Of a stretch of 64,000 bases of DNA, positions 23,060 through 34,000 are shown in pieces (within the stretch, counting starts at the first letter, position 1; each line of letters starts with the position of its first letter). The DNA is from Bathymodiolus brooksi (lineage: Eukaryota; Mollusca; Bivalvia; Mytilida; Modiolidae), in contig OY804576.1 in assembly GCA_963680875.1 (NCBI GenBank), forward strand, positions 72,235,668 through 72,299,667, read 5' to 3'. The notes beneath the pieces were generated by a model that was given only the letters and a program-made list of their open reading frames with translations, did no database searches and was not told where the DNA came from. The translations under genes and the position numbers were made by a program.

Positions 23060-23693
23060 CGTCTTCATGATTTTTAATCGTAATACATGTATGATATATG
23101 ACATTGGCCCCTATGATATTGCACATTAAACTAATTTGCATACGTACACTTTGTTCATAGTTTGTAAGCTTGTTCTCCTCGTGAATGTAGCTAAAATACT
23201 GTTACATTGACGTTGACGTTAAACAATAATTATTCATTCATAAGTCATAGGTTTGTTAGGAATAATAAAATTAAATCACGAATATCCGGAAAAAGAAACC
23301 ACTGACTGTCAAATATTTTCACCAAAGTTTTCTATCCATTATTAATCCTTCTATTTTTTTTTTCAATTTTGTTATATTTCGTGCAATGGAATGTGATCAA
23401 TCAGAGTAAAAAATAAAACAGATATATACATAACGAACAAGCAAACTGATTACACACACGACACAGTATGATCTGAAAAATTACAAGGAGAGGCAATCCA
23501 GCTTACTTAAATTTAATGTAGCAATAAACTATTGATAGTGGTATACATATGGATGAGTACTCTCTCATTATATAAAGCAGTTTGGAGTTTGAACATGGCA
23601 GTTATCACCAGCCTCTCTTTAGAATTAAGATATCTTTAAATGTGCTCTTTTATCCCGATTGTCACTTGCCACTGAGTTAATGTAAGCCAATCT
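23060..23693. other. Intronic spacer, nothing recognised
   Basis: AT-rich sequence between a short tandem repeat and a duplicated open segment. No feature was identified. Confidence 0.4.
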
Positions 23694-24265
23694 GGGATTA
23701 AAAAACCTCCCCTTTATCTTATTGGATGGATTTTACCCCATAAATGATCTAAAGACAGTTTTATGAATATAATTACGATTTCAACATCAGTCCAGAAGTT
23801 TGTGAATGTCTCTCCCTCCAACAGCTCCAACAGAGCTATATTTGTTTCCATTTTTAACAATGGGTTCTGGGTAACCGACCGCAAATTTGTATTCTTTTGG
23901 TAAACGTCACCGGTCACAAACGTACACGTATGGTTTAAATAACCGTTTTTCTGTTCAGTTCCAAACGAATGGACCATAGTGGGATTAAAAAACAAAACCT
24001 TTATATTATTGGATGGATTTTACCCCATAAATGATTTAAAGACAGTTTTATGAATATAATTACAATTTCAACATCAATCCAGAAGTTTGTGAATGTCTCT
24101 TCCTCCAACAGCTCCAACAGAGCTATATTTGTTTCCATTTTTAACTATGGGTTCTGGGTAACCGACCGCAAATTTGTATTCTTTTGGTAAACGTGACCGG
24201 TCACAAACGTACACGTATGGTTTAAATAACCGTTTTTCTGTTCAGTTCCAAAAGAATGGACCATT
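23694..24265 (-). repeat. 287-bp tandem duplication with exon-like open frame
   Basis: Two direct copies (23694-23978 and 23981-24265) are more than 90 percent alike by eye. On the minus strand the lower copy is open for about 90 codons, including MVHSFGTEQKNGYLNHTCTF and LLKMETNIALLELLEGETF then TNFWTDVEI. The upper copy has the same frame with an in-frame TAG after TQNP. A possible donor (ATC then gtaatt) ends the conserved part, but no strong acceptor precedes it. It could be a duplicated extracellular-domain exon, an alternative exon of the EGF-type gene, or a pseudo-exon pair. The phase (0) does not fit the neighbouring exons. Confidence 0.5.
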
Positions 24266-24523
24266 AATTTGGTGTATTTTTGTGTATTGTTGATGAATAA
24301 AATTTAAGCATGTTTCACAATCTTCGCTGCCCTATATGTTTTTCGAGTTATCTTTCTTCGCGTGTTTTTACTTATCATGGATACAGATAAGTGGAATTGA
24401 GTAAATACTAGGTCAAGTACAGGTCAGTTGGGTTATGGCGATTCATAAACAATATACTAAACATTTGTCGGTACTTCCTTGTTAATGTTGTGAAGTTGAC
24501 AGTTAACAAGGAACACAACATAC

Positions 24524-24597
24524 CTCGACAGTCTGTATTATTCAAATAAAAATTAGGACAGCAAGATGTCTTCGTAATAGCCTTCCCATTAACAATT
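24524..24597 (-). CDS. EGF-type receptor gene, Cys-rich upstream exon
   Basis: A 74-bp minus-strand exon between acceptor tgtatttcag and donor gtatgt. It needs two bases from an earlier exon and leaves in phase 1. It encodes IVNGKAITKTSCCPNFYLNN then TDCR. A CC-x(n)-C stretch just before the first EGF repeat is typical of MEGF-like proteins. Its exit phase fits the EGF exon at 22736-22835 and yields ...TDCRACSAGLYG. Exons for the signal peptide and any more N-terminal domain were not found and may lie beyond the retrotransposon. Confidence 0.68.
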
Positions 24598-24647
24598 CTG
24601 AAATACATTTGTATATATTTATCATATCACATCAACTCTGATATTCG

Positions 24648-24920
24648 TGGGGTCGTCGTGGTTGTGATCGCATGTTAGTTGGATTTACAACTACCTATGC
24701 AACCAGTGCCTATCACCACTAACGTTTTGAGTTCGAATCCCGCTCATTCGAGGTGTACATAATACATTGTGTACAACATTATGTGATAAAGTTTGTCAGT
24801 GACTTGCGACGGGTCGGTGGTTTTCTCCGGGTACTCTGGTTTCCACCAATAAAACTGAGTGTCACGATATACATGAAATATTGTTGAAAGTGGCGTTAAA
24901 CACCAAGCCCCTAACCCTGA
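24648..24920 (+). repeat. tRNA-derived SINE
   Basis: It begins ggtcgtcgtggttgtgatcg, has a B-box-like gagttcgaatcccgc (about 24729-24743) and a conserved central part (gtcagtgacttgcgacgggt), and ends atattgttgaaagtggcgtt then aaacacc. A whole relative is at 48232-48485 and partial ones at 52058, 59525 and 50010. Confidence 0.8.
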
Positions 24921-24982
24921 TTTTCGTACATGTGTATAATCTTAATGAAACATTTTTAAAGACTTATTTTAGCCACCATTCA

Positions 24983-25049
24983 TCACTGTTTGAGTGAATA
25001 TCCCAAACCTTTTCTTCTTTGTCTGAAATATGTATGCCACTCCAAGAAA
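24983..25049 (-). CDS. Terminal exon of a paralogous EGF-type gene
   Basis: A minus-strand segment with acceptor attttatttag enters in phase 2, is open for 21 codons and ends in TGA, encoding FLEWHTYFRQRRKGLGYSLK then Q. The copy at 44070-44136 keeps this frame open, with a synonymous TTG/TTA change, whereas the other plausible frame is stopped there. This favours the frame given. A basic run (RQRRK) is what follows a membrane helix, and the phase equals the exit phase of the transmembrane exon at 16371-16455. It lies upstream of the gene described here, so it should be the end of a neighbouring paralogue. Confidence 0.5.
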
Positions 25050-25059
25050 CTAAATAAAA

Positions 25060-25831
25060 TGTCTTCCGTTGTTTGACAAATAAATGGTTAGTTAATTACC
25101 TTTAGATACATATATAATATTATAACTTCCGAATATATATCAATATGTGCGGATGTTATAAAATAAAAAGTGAGGAAAACATTCCAGACATCGAAGAAAC
25201 CAAAGGCACTATCGCTTCTTCTTTTTTTACTATGCATTCTTTTATATATGCAATAGCAATATTAGAATTATTTTAGGTGAAACATTTTCACTTCATTCAA
25301 TATGCCCCACTCCCTTCCCCATGTGGAATGAAAATACGAAGGAAATAGTTGTTCTTTCAATTCTTACAATCCTATCACATAACCACATGTGTACCCGATG
25401 ACAACGGCACGCGACGCCTTGAGAACGACGTTTATTTTTCGATTCCGTACATTTATAAATAGTTTTACAAATAACCTCAACTTTTTAAACCAATCAAAAC
25501 ACGTATAAAATGACATGTGACTCTAAAATTAATTGATATGCCCTTATTTTCCAGATGAAAATAAGTGATGTATACAGATGTTAGTTTGAACAATATTTAT
25601 TTTATGAAATTTCAACATACAATTACTCCAATATATATACTTAAACAAAGTTCAATGGGATTCAGAAACAAGTTATCAAATTTAAACAAGATACGTTTTA
25701 GTATGCTGACATGAATTCGTGTGTGTGTATGTGTTTATGTACAACTAAGATACTTCCCCTGAATAATATTCGAAAACTTGCCTTGCTGTAATTCTTTGTT
25801 TTTGTTCCAAAATCCACATACAAAGTTATTA
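25060..25831. other. Duplicated non-coding flank and spacer
   Basis: Bases 25060-25380 are homologous to 44147-44203 plus 45698-45960, a paralogous copy that is interrupted by a DNA transposon. The rest, up to the retrotransposon, shows no recognisable feature. Confidence 0.6.
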
Positions 25832-25835
25832 GTAT
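25832..25835. repeat. Target site duplication, left
   Basis: GTAT directly before the left LTR, matched by GTAT at 39464-39467 directly after the right LTR. A 4-bp duplication fits a Ty3/gypsy-type integrase. Confidence 0.85.
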
Positions 25836-28225
25836 TGTAACGTGCTAGGGTTGGTGAATACTGAGCAAAATGTGAAAGACGTTCTTATTCCAGGATGTCA
25901 AATTTATGTAATGTATCTTTCTCTGTCTTATGTTCTTTTGACCTTCCGAGACCAAACAAGGAGGAACACTAGTGACAATAATCACAGTGAAATGAACAAG
26001 ATTAGACAACTAACCCTGAAGTTTGTTGAAATTGATTTGTGCTTGACACTCAGTTTAAATCATGTGAATAAAGTTTACCATTACAAAAACATGTATTAAT
26101 AATTGGGCATCTAACAGGGTCAAGGGGAAGATAATCTGCCAAAAGATTAATTAACTCTGCACAGAATATCAAACACAACACAAAATAAAGGGCTGAGGGG
26201 AAATAAAACTATTCTCACGATCAAGTCTGTGTGTTGTACTCGGTATATACACAGCTTCTCTTGCGCGTTCAACGGAATAGATAACCAAGATGGAGGATAA
26301 ACACTCCAACAATTATGGTTAATTTGCACATTCAACGTCACTTGAGAAGTGAGATTTGGAGGATATTGGTAACACAGACTCTCTCACGAGAACAGGAACT
26401 AAACCAGAATAATCAACAACAGGTCAAGCAATATTGGAGATATCTGTTAAAGAATGAAGATAATAATGTGAGCAAATATTTTATTACTTTTGTCATGTCA
26501 ATTTCTTCACAATTCAATTTGTTTCACATCAATTTACAACAGATTTTTAATTATTCAATATTCTGAGGTTAAATACTATTTGTTTTCTATAACTTTGGGT
26601 ATTTGTTTTGCCACGGTGTTCAACCATTGTTACTAACACTAATTATTGTTTACTATTGTTAACTAACACATTTATGTTCACTAACACAATTGTTTTAATT
26701 GTATTAAATGGAATATTTATTAAAAATACTGGATTTCTGGAAATCACAGGAACCCAGAAAATGTTTGTTACCTACTTTTATCTATTTTATTTGCACCTAA
26801 TCCCTATTCCTATAGCCTATCTAAAGAAATGAAAACTATTTCTCTACAAAGACATGAAATCTATGTCATCGTAGGGTCCTAAACAAGCAAATGAAAAATG
26901 AATAACTTTACTAGGATTTACAGGAAATCACAGTAAATCCTGATTCCTAATGTCCAGTCCCTATAAGGTCCTATCTCCTACAACGTGAATAAGAGGAGGG
27001 GAATGGGAAGGGCATAAACTTTATTAATGGATAACATAGCAAAAGGGATTCCTTAACACAAATGCAAAAAAATACTATCTGACTAAATAAAAATATTCAG
27101 TATACCAGATAAACTCTGACCTGAGCTTGAACTAACATGGCCCAGAAAAGTCAGGAAAATACTTAAAATGAATGAAATTTGGCAACTGAACCAAGACAAC
27201 TTAAGTTCAGTTGATAAAGTCCAATAGTGTTGAAAACCTAATTAACAAATAATTTAGCAACAAGACTAAGATAACATTAGTCTGTTGAAAATGCCAAATT
27301 CTAAAGAATTGTGAATTGATTCAAATAATGAGTATGCACTCTGAATCTAGAAACTAACCAAGTCTCAGGTATACTGGTAGAATCCACAGGTAGCACTCAA
27401 CTGGCAAAACCAACTGGTAGATAACTGGCAGGAACGTAAAATTGAAATAACTGACAGGAACGTAAAATTGAAATAACTGACAGGAACGTAAAATTGAAAT
27501 AACTGACAGGCGGAACCTTTGTAAACTGAGGATGGAACAGAACCCTAGAACGCGGAGAAAATCCTTTATATATGAGCCAGTCCCGATGACCTATCGGTAT
27601 TGTCCTAACAACAATCGGGAATGACCTATCAACGATCGGGGATGTGGGGATTTGTCGGGGAAACTATCGGGGAATGCAGAAACGTAACTCTAATGGACCA
27701 AAAAGTAATCCCCGATGAAGCGAATAAAAATAAACAAAAGTGGAATGTCAATAAAATAACATCTTTACGGAATACAAAAATCATTTAGCTTCATATTTCA
27801 ATGAAAATCTCAAACTTTTTAATTCAATAAATAAGTTTATTTTCTGTCACAAGCGTTGCATATTCTTACACACATAAAATCGTTTCCAATGACTCCAGAC
27901 ATCAAGCGCCGAAATGATATTGATTGACCGAGATACACAAGGTCACACACAAGTGTTAAATAATTTGCATAACACAACAACATGGCGAAACTCGATGTCG
28001 AAGAGTGGCAGACTCTAATAACACAGCGTAAAATAACGCTAATTAATATGATTGAACACCGGGAAAACGATTAGAATAATAAGGTGAGGACTCCGGAAAA
28101 CTGCCAAAGTTGATAAAAATAGATGACATGTCCAAAGGTGAAATTAAATCGCCAAAGCTTTGACCAGAAGGTCAATCAAAAATAACACGTGGTAGGCACA
28201 GTTAACAAATTTTCGATTCTTTACA
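25836..28225 (-). repeat. 3' LTR (2390 bp)
   Basis: It begins TGTAACGTGCTAGG and ends TTCGATTCTTTACA on the plus strand, with TG...CA ends. It matches 37074-39463 at a constant offset of 11238, including four chance open frames whose translations are identical. It contains a tandem 26-bp repeat (27422-27510) and a TATA-like box on the minus strand (27565-27572). Confidence 0.96.
27422..27510 (+). repeat. 26-bp tandem repeat inside the LTR
   Basis: Three copies of a unit starting taactgacaggaacgtaaaa and ending ttgaaa, plus a partial fourth. The first copy has ggc for gac. An identical array is at 38660-38748 in the other LTR. It lies downstream of the TATA-like box in the minus-strand sense, so it would be in the transcribed leader. 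Confidence 0.92.
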
Positions 28226-28245
28226 TTTGCCCTCACTTAAGTTTT
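28226..28245 (-). promoter_or_regulatory. Putative polypurine tract
   Basis: On the minus strand, AAGTGAGGGCAAA lies directly against the start of the 3' LTR, where plus-strand DNA synthesis is primed in LTR elements. It is a modest tract, and the call rests mostly on position. Confidence 0.55.
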
Positions 28246-29849
28246 CAGTGTCCTCACGAAAACTCTTCTAATAAAAAATATTATACTCAATTTTTAGGCA
28301 GTAACAAGTTAACAACAATAACTAGTAAAATAAGGTAACAAATAAATTTTGTTTTTGAACACATTAGGGCTTGTTTGCACCTTCCAATCATACAATAATT
28401 CACAATGACCTACCGGTATCTTATTAATTTACTCAAAATTATCCATTTCATCACAAAAATTAAAATGTAAAAATCAGTTACTTTTCATTTTTTATCTTAA
28501 TTATGCAAATTGTTTTTCTATTTAATTATTTCAGGCAAGAACTCAACAATTATTCCTGAAGAAGTTAAAGCAGCAAAAATAAAAATGGTAAGATTTTCAC
28601 TGACAATAATTTGAACATTTCTTTCACAAAACAAAATCTTTTGTCCCAACATTCAATTTATGTTTACATGGTATTCTCAAAAATACTTGAACGTTAAACA
28701 CAGATCAAGAAAATCGAAGCACACTTCTCATACAATCACTAGATTGTAAAATACAAGGGAAGTAACTCTCAAATGTTACTTCTAAATACAAAAAATTAAA
28801 ACTATCCGGGCTCAGTGTTTTATATTTTCATAATTTCTCGCACTGATACATTCCCATTTGAAAATATATCAATTACAACTGTAATTAAGATATAAGGCCA
28901 AGGATTCCTTATACCTCATTAAATTTGAAACAATAACTGACAATTATCACCATCTAACAATAGATATCAAATAACTTGGCACTAGATGGTACGTAGCACC
29001 AGAAATGGTAATTTTATACTGGACAGACACAGTTAAATTACCTGCAAAATTTAAATATAGCATATACAAGTTTACCTGTCTATACCTGTAAATTATAGGA
29101 AATATTATAATTTACTACTAAATAAATTTCAATAAAATTTTACAATTATTGTCTATAATTATAGAATGTTCATAACACAAATGTCACTGAATCCTAGCAA
29201 TGTACTGTCCATAAATTCTGGTGATGTTCGCACACAAGATCTCTTCATGTATTCAGATAATGTTCGTAAACTAGACGATTTCATAATTCCGGATAATGTT
29301 CGTACACAAGACATCTTCCTAATTTCGGATAATGTTCATACACAAGACATGTTCATAATTTCGGATAATGTTCATACACAAGACATCTTCATAATTTCTG
29401 ATGATGTTCATACACAAGACATCTTCATAATTTCGGATAATGTTCATACACAAGACATGTTCATAATTTCGGATAATGTTCATACACAAGACATGTTCAT
29501 AATTTCTGATGACCTGTATGTAATCAGATTTCTGTAGTAAATTCATTAAATCCACCCAATTTTAGTATTTACATTTTTTTTTTTTTTAATGCCTCATTCT
29601 CATAAAATATAACCATGGTATGGTGTACTTAAATAAATAAAATACAGGATTCAGGATATAGGGCCAAGGATTCCCTATAACCAATAAAATTTTGATAAAA
29701 ATATGATAGCACTAGATGTACATAGTACTACAAAATTACTTGACTGGACAACACAGTCAGTTAATGTTAAGTGCACCAAAACTAATTGTAAGTAATAACA
29801 ATATTAACAATACAATTAATAATAAAAATGGAAATTGTCCATAAAATGT
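28246..29849 (-). other. Long 3' non-coding region of the retrotransposon
   Basis: About 1.6 kb between the last ORF and the 3' LTR. It holds a 36-bp minisatellite (29220-29508) flanked by two imperfect copies of a segment of about 110 bp (28893-29045 and 29655-29765; shared words ggccaaggattcc, gcactagatg, actggaca, cacagt). No minus-strand gene is visible. Confidence 0.7.
29220..29508 (+). repeat. 36-bp minisatellite, open as a 12-residue repeat
   Basis: Eight units of 36 bp (about gataatgttcatacacaaga then catgttcataatttcg). Because 36 is divisible by three, the plus strand stays open and reads as repeats of DNVHTQDMFIIS, and the minus strand is open too (NIIRNYEHVLCM). It lies in the untranslated part of the retrotransposon, and the open plus frame is antisense to it. 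Coding use is doubtful. The openness follows from unit length plus a stop-free unit. Confidence 0.88.
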
Positions 29850-30830
29850 TCACTTCCTGGATTTCTTGGTTATATTAGACTTTATTTTTTTTACAGGTGA
29901 CACAGACTTTTCCTGAATAAATTTACGTTTCAACGGTCTGTTAACAGGATTAAATGGTGGTCTATTACGGATTGGTGAACGTGGTGGAATGTATCTGTTG
30001 TGGTTGTAAACGGGACGGACATTTTGATGAGAATAACTACGGCGGACTGCAATTTCTATTTTCTCCATTTGATCATGGTTGCGTTTTAGCTGATTCGATA
30101 TTTCCTTGAGATAATTATTTGTTTTCTGTCCAACTTTAATAAGCACTTCTAAAACTGATGTAGGGTAATCCGAGGAAGTTTGTTGTAAATCAAAATTTTC
30201 GGACGTTTCCAAAAGTTGGTGGCGCAGATCCAGTTCTATGTCATTGTCAGGCGGAGGAATGGGAATATCAGGAAGCACAGGTCTTGGAGTAATATATGGA
30301 GGTGAACGTAGAGGTTCTGGCAGTGAAGGCATAACATCTTCAGATAAAGCAATAAGTTGATCAGCAATGTTATCCAAAGCAATCCTAGGCGGAGAGTATG
30401 AAACAGTAGGAGGAACCACAGGTTGAATTAGTTTCAGTGTGGAAGAAGCAACCACGGCAGTTGACTTCTTACACTTAGAAAACCAATGAGCATTGGATTC
30501 AGCTGCCTCCCAGCGTTTCAGATCCCTCTCAGGATCAACTTTCCTGAAGTTTTCATTTTCTATAAGATGTTGGTCATCGGACCCTAAATAATTACCATCT
30601 TTCATAAATTCTTCTTTGAGTGCATTGTGGGGCTTGTAAAAGGAACCATGCCTCTTTATTAATTGAAAATCATGGCTATGGAAGCTGCAAATATTACAAT
30701 GATATTGTGCCTCGTGAGCGGTGACATGCTTGGTTCTAAAGTGTTTTAATGCTGTTTTCCTCTCTCCCAGGAAGTCACATATGGTGCACTGGTACACCCT
30801 ACCTCTATCAGGCTTTACTATTTTATCCAT
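29850..30830 (-). CDS. Extra retrotransposon ORF: zinc-finger protein
   Basis: A 326-residue ORF after pol. Residues 15-35 (C15, C18, H30, H35) and 45-68 (C45, C48, H61, H68) form two C2H2-like fingers. Residues about 130-200 are Pro-rich (LPDIPIPPPDN), about 225-270 are predicted helical (LEVLIKVGQKTNNYLKEISN), and the C-terminus is strongly basic (PLKRKF, SPVKKIKS, ITKKSRK), like a nuclear localisation signal. There is no signal peptide or membrane segment, so it is not an envelope protein. A good splice acceptor (tctatattttccag) ends 2 nt before the ATG, so expression from a spliced RNA is likely. The function is unknown; it could bind element or host nucleic acid, or be a captured host fragment. 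Confidence 0.88.
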   Translation of the reverse strand: MDKIVKPDRGRVYQCTICDFLGERKTALKHFRTKHVTAHEAQYHCNICSFHSHDFQLIKRHGSFYKPHNALKEEFMKDGNYLGSDDQHLIENENFRKVDPERDLKRWEAAESNAHWFSKCKKSTAVVASSTLKLIQPVVPPTVSYSPPRIALDNIADQLIALSEDVMPSLPEPLRSPPYITPRPVLPDIPIPPPDNDIELDLRHQLLETSENFDLQQTSSDYPTSVLEVLIKVGQKTNNYLKEISNQLKRNHDQMEKIEIAVRRSYSHQNVRPVYNHNRYIPPRSPIRNRPPFNPVNRPLKRKFIQEKSVSPVKKIKSNITKKSRK

Positions 30831-30831
30831 A

Positions 30832-30847
30832 TCTGGAAAATATAGAT
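30832..30847 (-). promoter_or_regulatory. Splice acceptor before the zinc-finger ORF
   Basis: On the minus strand, atctatattttccag is followed by AT and then the ATG of the ORF at 30830. A pyrimidine-rich tract and AG so close to the start codon suggest a subgenomic spliced RNA, as is known for the third ORF of errantiviruses. The matching donor was not located. Confidence 0.6.
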
Positions 30848-31019
30848 GACACTATGGTAAGTATATTTGTCATATATCATGTATATATATTTTATTTTAC
30901 ATAAGTGAATTGATTGAACACCTGTGGCTGCTGGGCAATATTTCTACTGGGTACAAGATTTAAGTACAGTACTGATATAAATTTGCACAAAAGGAAAACA
31001 CATTTATGCAATAATTCAT

Positions 31020-34000
31020 TTATGGCTTATTTTTCAGTAATTTCTCAATCCATTTTGGGGTACTATCAGCGAGATATGGTTTAAGTTTGTCATGGTTGAC
31101 CACTTTTGAGTTTCCAAGACCATTAACTTGTATTTGATAGTTAATGTCATTCATTTTCTTTGTAATTAAACATGGTCCAATATACATGGGTTGTAACTTG
31201 GGACTAATTCCTTGACGTCGCATCTCGTCTAGATACCAAACCTTATCATATACATGATATGGTGTAAAATTTACTTTATTATTATAAAAATCTTTTCTGC
31301 GTTTTGCACTTATAGACAAATTCCGTCGGGCAACTTCATGGGCTTTCTGTAGTCTTTCCCTGATTTGTAGTGCATGTCCACCCCAATTCATGGGAATGTC
31401 ACTTTCTCCGTTCAAAGGAGCACCTCCTTTGATAACTTGTATAGGTAATCTCACTTCTCTGCCAAGCAGTAGAAGATTTGGTGTCAGTCCAGTGGACTCG
31501 TGTGGTGTAGCCCTATAAGCACCAGCCAAACATCCAAGATTCAAGTCCCACCCAGTCTGTTCACCTCTTAAGAATGATTTAATCATGGACAACAGGCTGC
31601 GATTGAAACGTTCAATCTGTCCATTACCTTTAGGATTTCTGGGACTGGTTCTGGTCTTTCTTATCTCCAAAAGTTGACATAATTCTTGGAATATATCGCT
31701 TTCAAAATTGCGTCCTTGGTCTGAGTGTATTGACAAGGGACAACCATATCGACAAATAACTTCATTCAAAATGACATTAGCACATGTTTCAGCTGTTTGG
31801 TTGGGCACTGGAAAGACTTCTATCCATTTAGTAAAGTAATCTGTGACGCCGAGAATATATCTATTCCCTCTAGGTGTAACAGGAAGTGGACCTAATATAT
31901 CTGTAGCAAGACGATCCCATGGTGCACCAGTTGGCATACTCCCAAGTGGAGCCTTGAATGTCTTCTGTGGGGGTTTAATAGATGCACAGATCTCACACTT
32001 ACTGATCCAAATGCGAATGTCTTCTCGCATTTCGAACCAATAAAATCTCTGTTTTATTTTTTCCTTGGTTTTCTTATTCCCTAAATGCCCAGATACAATA
32101 GAATTATGCATCTGTTTTAGGACATCTTCCTTCATCTTTCTAGGGGTCAATAACTGGTAGTAATGACCTGTGTCGTCATGTTTATGAAATTCCTTATACA
32201 AAAGACCGTCTATTATTTTTAGAGATCCCCATAAAAACCAATAATGTCTGGTAGCTGGGCTGTTTGTTTCTATTTCCTTTCTGTCTGGTCTAGTCTCTTG
32301 TTTCTGCCATTGACGAATGGGTCCTATGTCTTCGTCTTTTTCTTGCATAGACTGCAAATTCATCCGAGTATATCCAGCTGGCCAAATGGTCCAGTTGTCT
32401 TTTTCTTTCTGATTTCTAGTCTTGATTATATTAACAAGGTCAGATTCTTTTTCATTCGAATCTTGAACATTATAACATGGTAATGAACTTGACATATTCT
32501 CTGCTCTTTGCATACATTTGGCGCAAGGGCCACATTTTAAATATTCTAAATTGTCAGTTTGTGGACAGTCACATTCTCTAGGGTTTAGACATCTTGACAT
32601 TGCATCTGCATTACCATGTTTGTTACCAGGACGATACTCAACAGTAAAGTCAAAGGCGGATAGGATTTCAACCCACCGTGCAATCCTTCCTTTTGGCTCT
32701 TTTAAACTAAAAAGCCAGATCAATGCTTGGTGATCTGTCCTGACAGTAAATGTTCTACCTAATAAATACTGTCGATAATATTCAATAAAATAACGGACAG
32801 CTAACAACTCCTTATCCGTGATGCAGTAATTTCCTTCTGCTTGGTTAAGGGTACGACTACCATAGGCAATTACTCTAAGGTGTCCGTCTTGAATTTGACT
32901 CAAAACAGCACCAATAGCTGTGTCACAGGCATCAGTATCAAGTATAAAATCTCCTGTATCTCTAGGATATGCCATTAGTTCAGGACTTACAAATGCTTGT
33001 TTTAACTTATCAAAAGCTTGTTGACAAGAATCTGACCACAGAAATTTATTTGATTTCTTAGTCAGTTCTGTTAAGGGTTTCACCAACAGAGAAAAATCCC
33101 TTATAAAACGGCGGTAATAACTTCCTAAGCCCAATATTTGGCGTACTTCTGACACATTTGTAGGGATTGGCCAAGAAAGTATTTTGGCAACATTATCAGG
33201 ATTTGGTCTGATTCCTTTTTGCGAAACAACATGGCCCAAAAAGGCGACTTCAGATTTTAACAGGTGGCATTTCTCAGGTTTCAACTTAAGACCAGCATCA
33301 GAAATCCTCTGAAGAACCGTCTCAATCCTCTGAATATGTTCAGAAAAATTTGAACCAAAAACTATTATGTCATCCAAATAGATCAGACAAATCTGCCATT
33401 GTAATCCATTAAGGACTAATTCCATTAAGCGTTGACAAGTTGGGGGTCCGTTACACATACCCATTGGGAGTGTAAGATATTCATATAAACCATACTTGGT
33501 GACAAAGGCTGTTTTTGGAACATCCTTAGTGGAAACAGGAATTTGGTGAAAACTACTAGTTAAATCAAACGTACTGAATAGAACGGCTCCTGAGACAGTA
33601 TCCAAACAATCCTGAATTCTGGGCAGGGGAAAAGCATCTTTCTTAGTTACAGAATTAAGTTTTCTGTAATCTACACATGGTCTAACTGTCCCATTCTTCT
33701 TCATTACTAATAATAAAGGACTGGACCATGGAGAGGTGGACTTTCGAATAATCCCCTGTTTCTGCATCTTATCAATAAGATTCTTTTCTTCATTGGCATA
33801 AGCCATTGGCACCCTACGAGGAGGCTGTTTTATCGGTTTAGCATCTCCAGTGTCAATGTGGTGTTCTACTAATGTTGTTCGACCAAGATCTATCTCATCT
33901 TTGGAGAAGGTATTTGAGAACTTTTGAAAAAGTTCAGCCATAATTTGGCTTTCTTCAGGTGAACATTCTTCTGTCGATTTCTGGAACAAGTCTTGCAAAT

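Noticed and set aside
24648..24745. tRNA gene
   Set aside because: Only the B-box region is convincing and no cloverleaf can be drawn. The same sequence recurs with a shared 3' tail, so it is a SINE head.
24968..25049. Alternative reading of the terminal exon ending in DEWWLK
   Set aside because: In the paralogous copy at 44070-44136 this frame is interrupted by TAG, while the phase-2 frame remains open with a synonymous change.
25842..26832. Several open frames inside the LTR
   Set aside because: They repeat exactly in the other LTR and lie on both strands of a non-coding regulatory repeat. No domain was found.
27560..27680. Hammerhead-like core (cgatgacctatcgg) in the LTR
   Set aside because: The conserved CUGANGA and GAAA elements are not both present in the right arrangement.
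29319..29555. Minus-strand repeat ORF (NIIRNYEHVLCM units)
   Set aside because: Openness is forced by a stop-free 36-bp unit. It has no flanking coding sequence and lies in the element's untranslated region.
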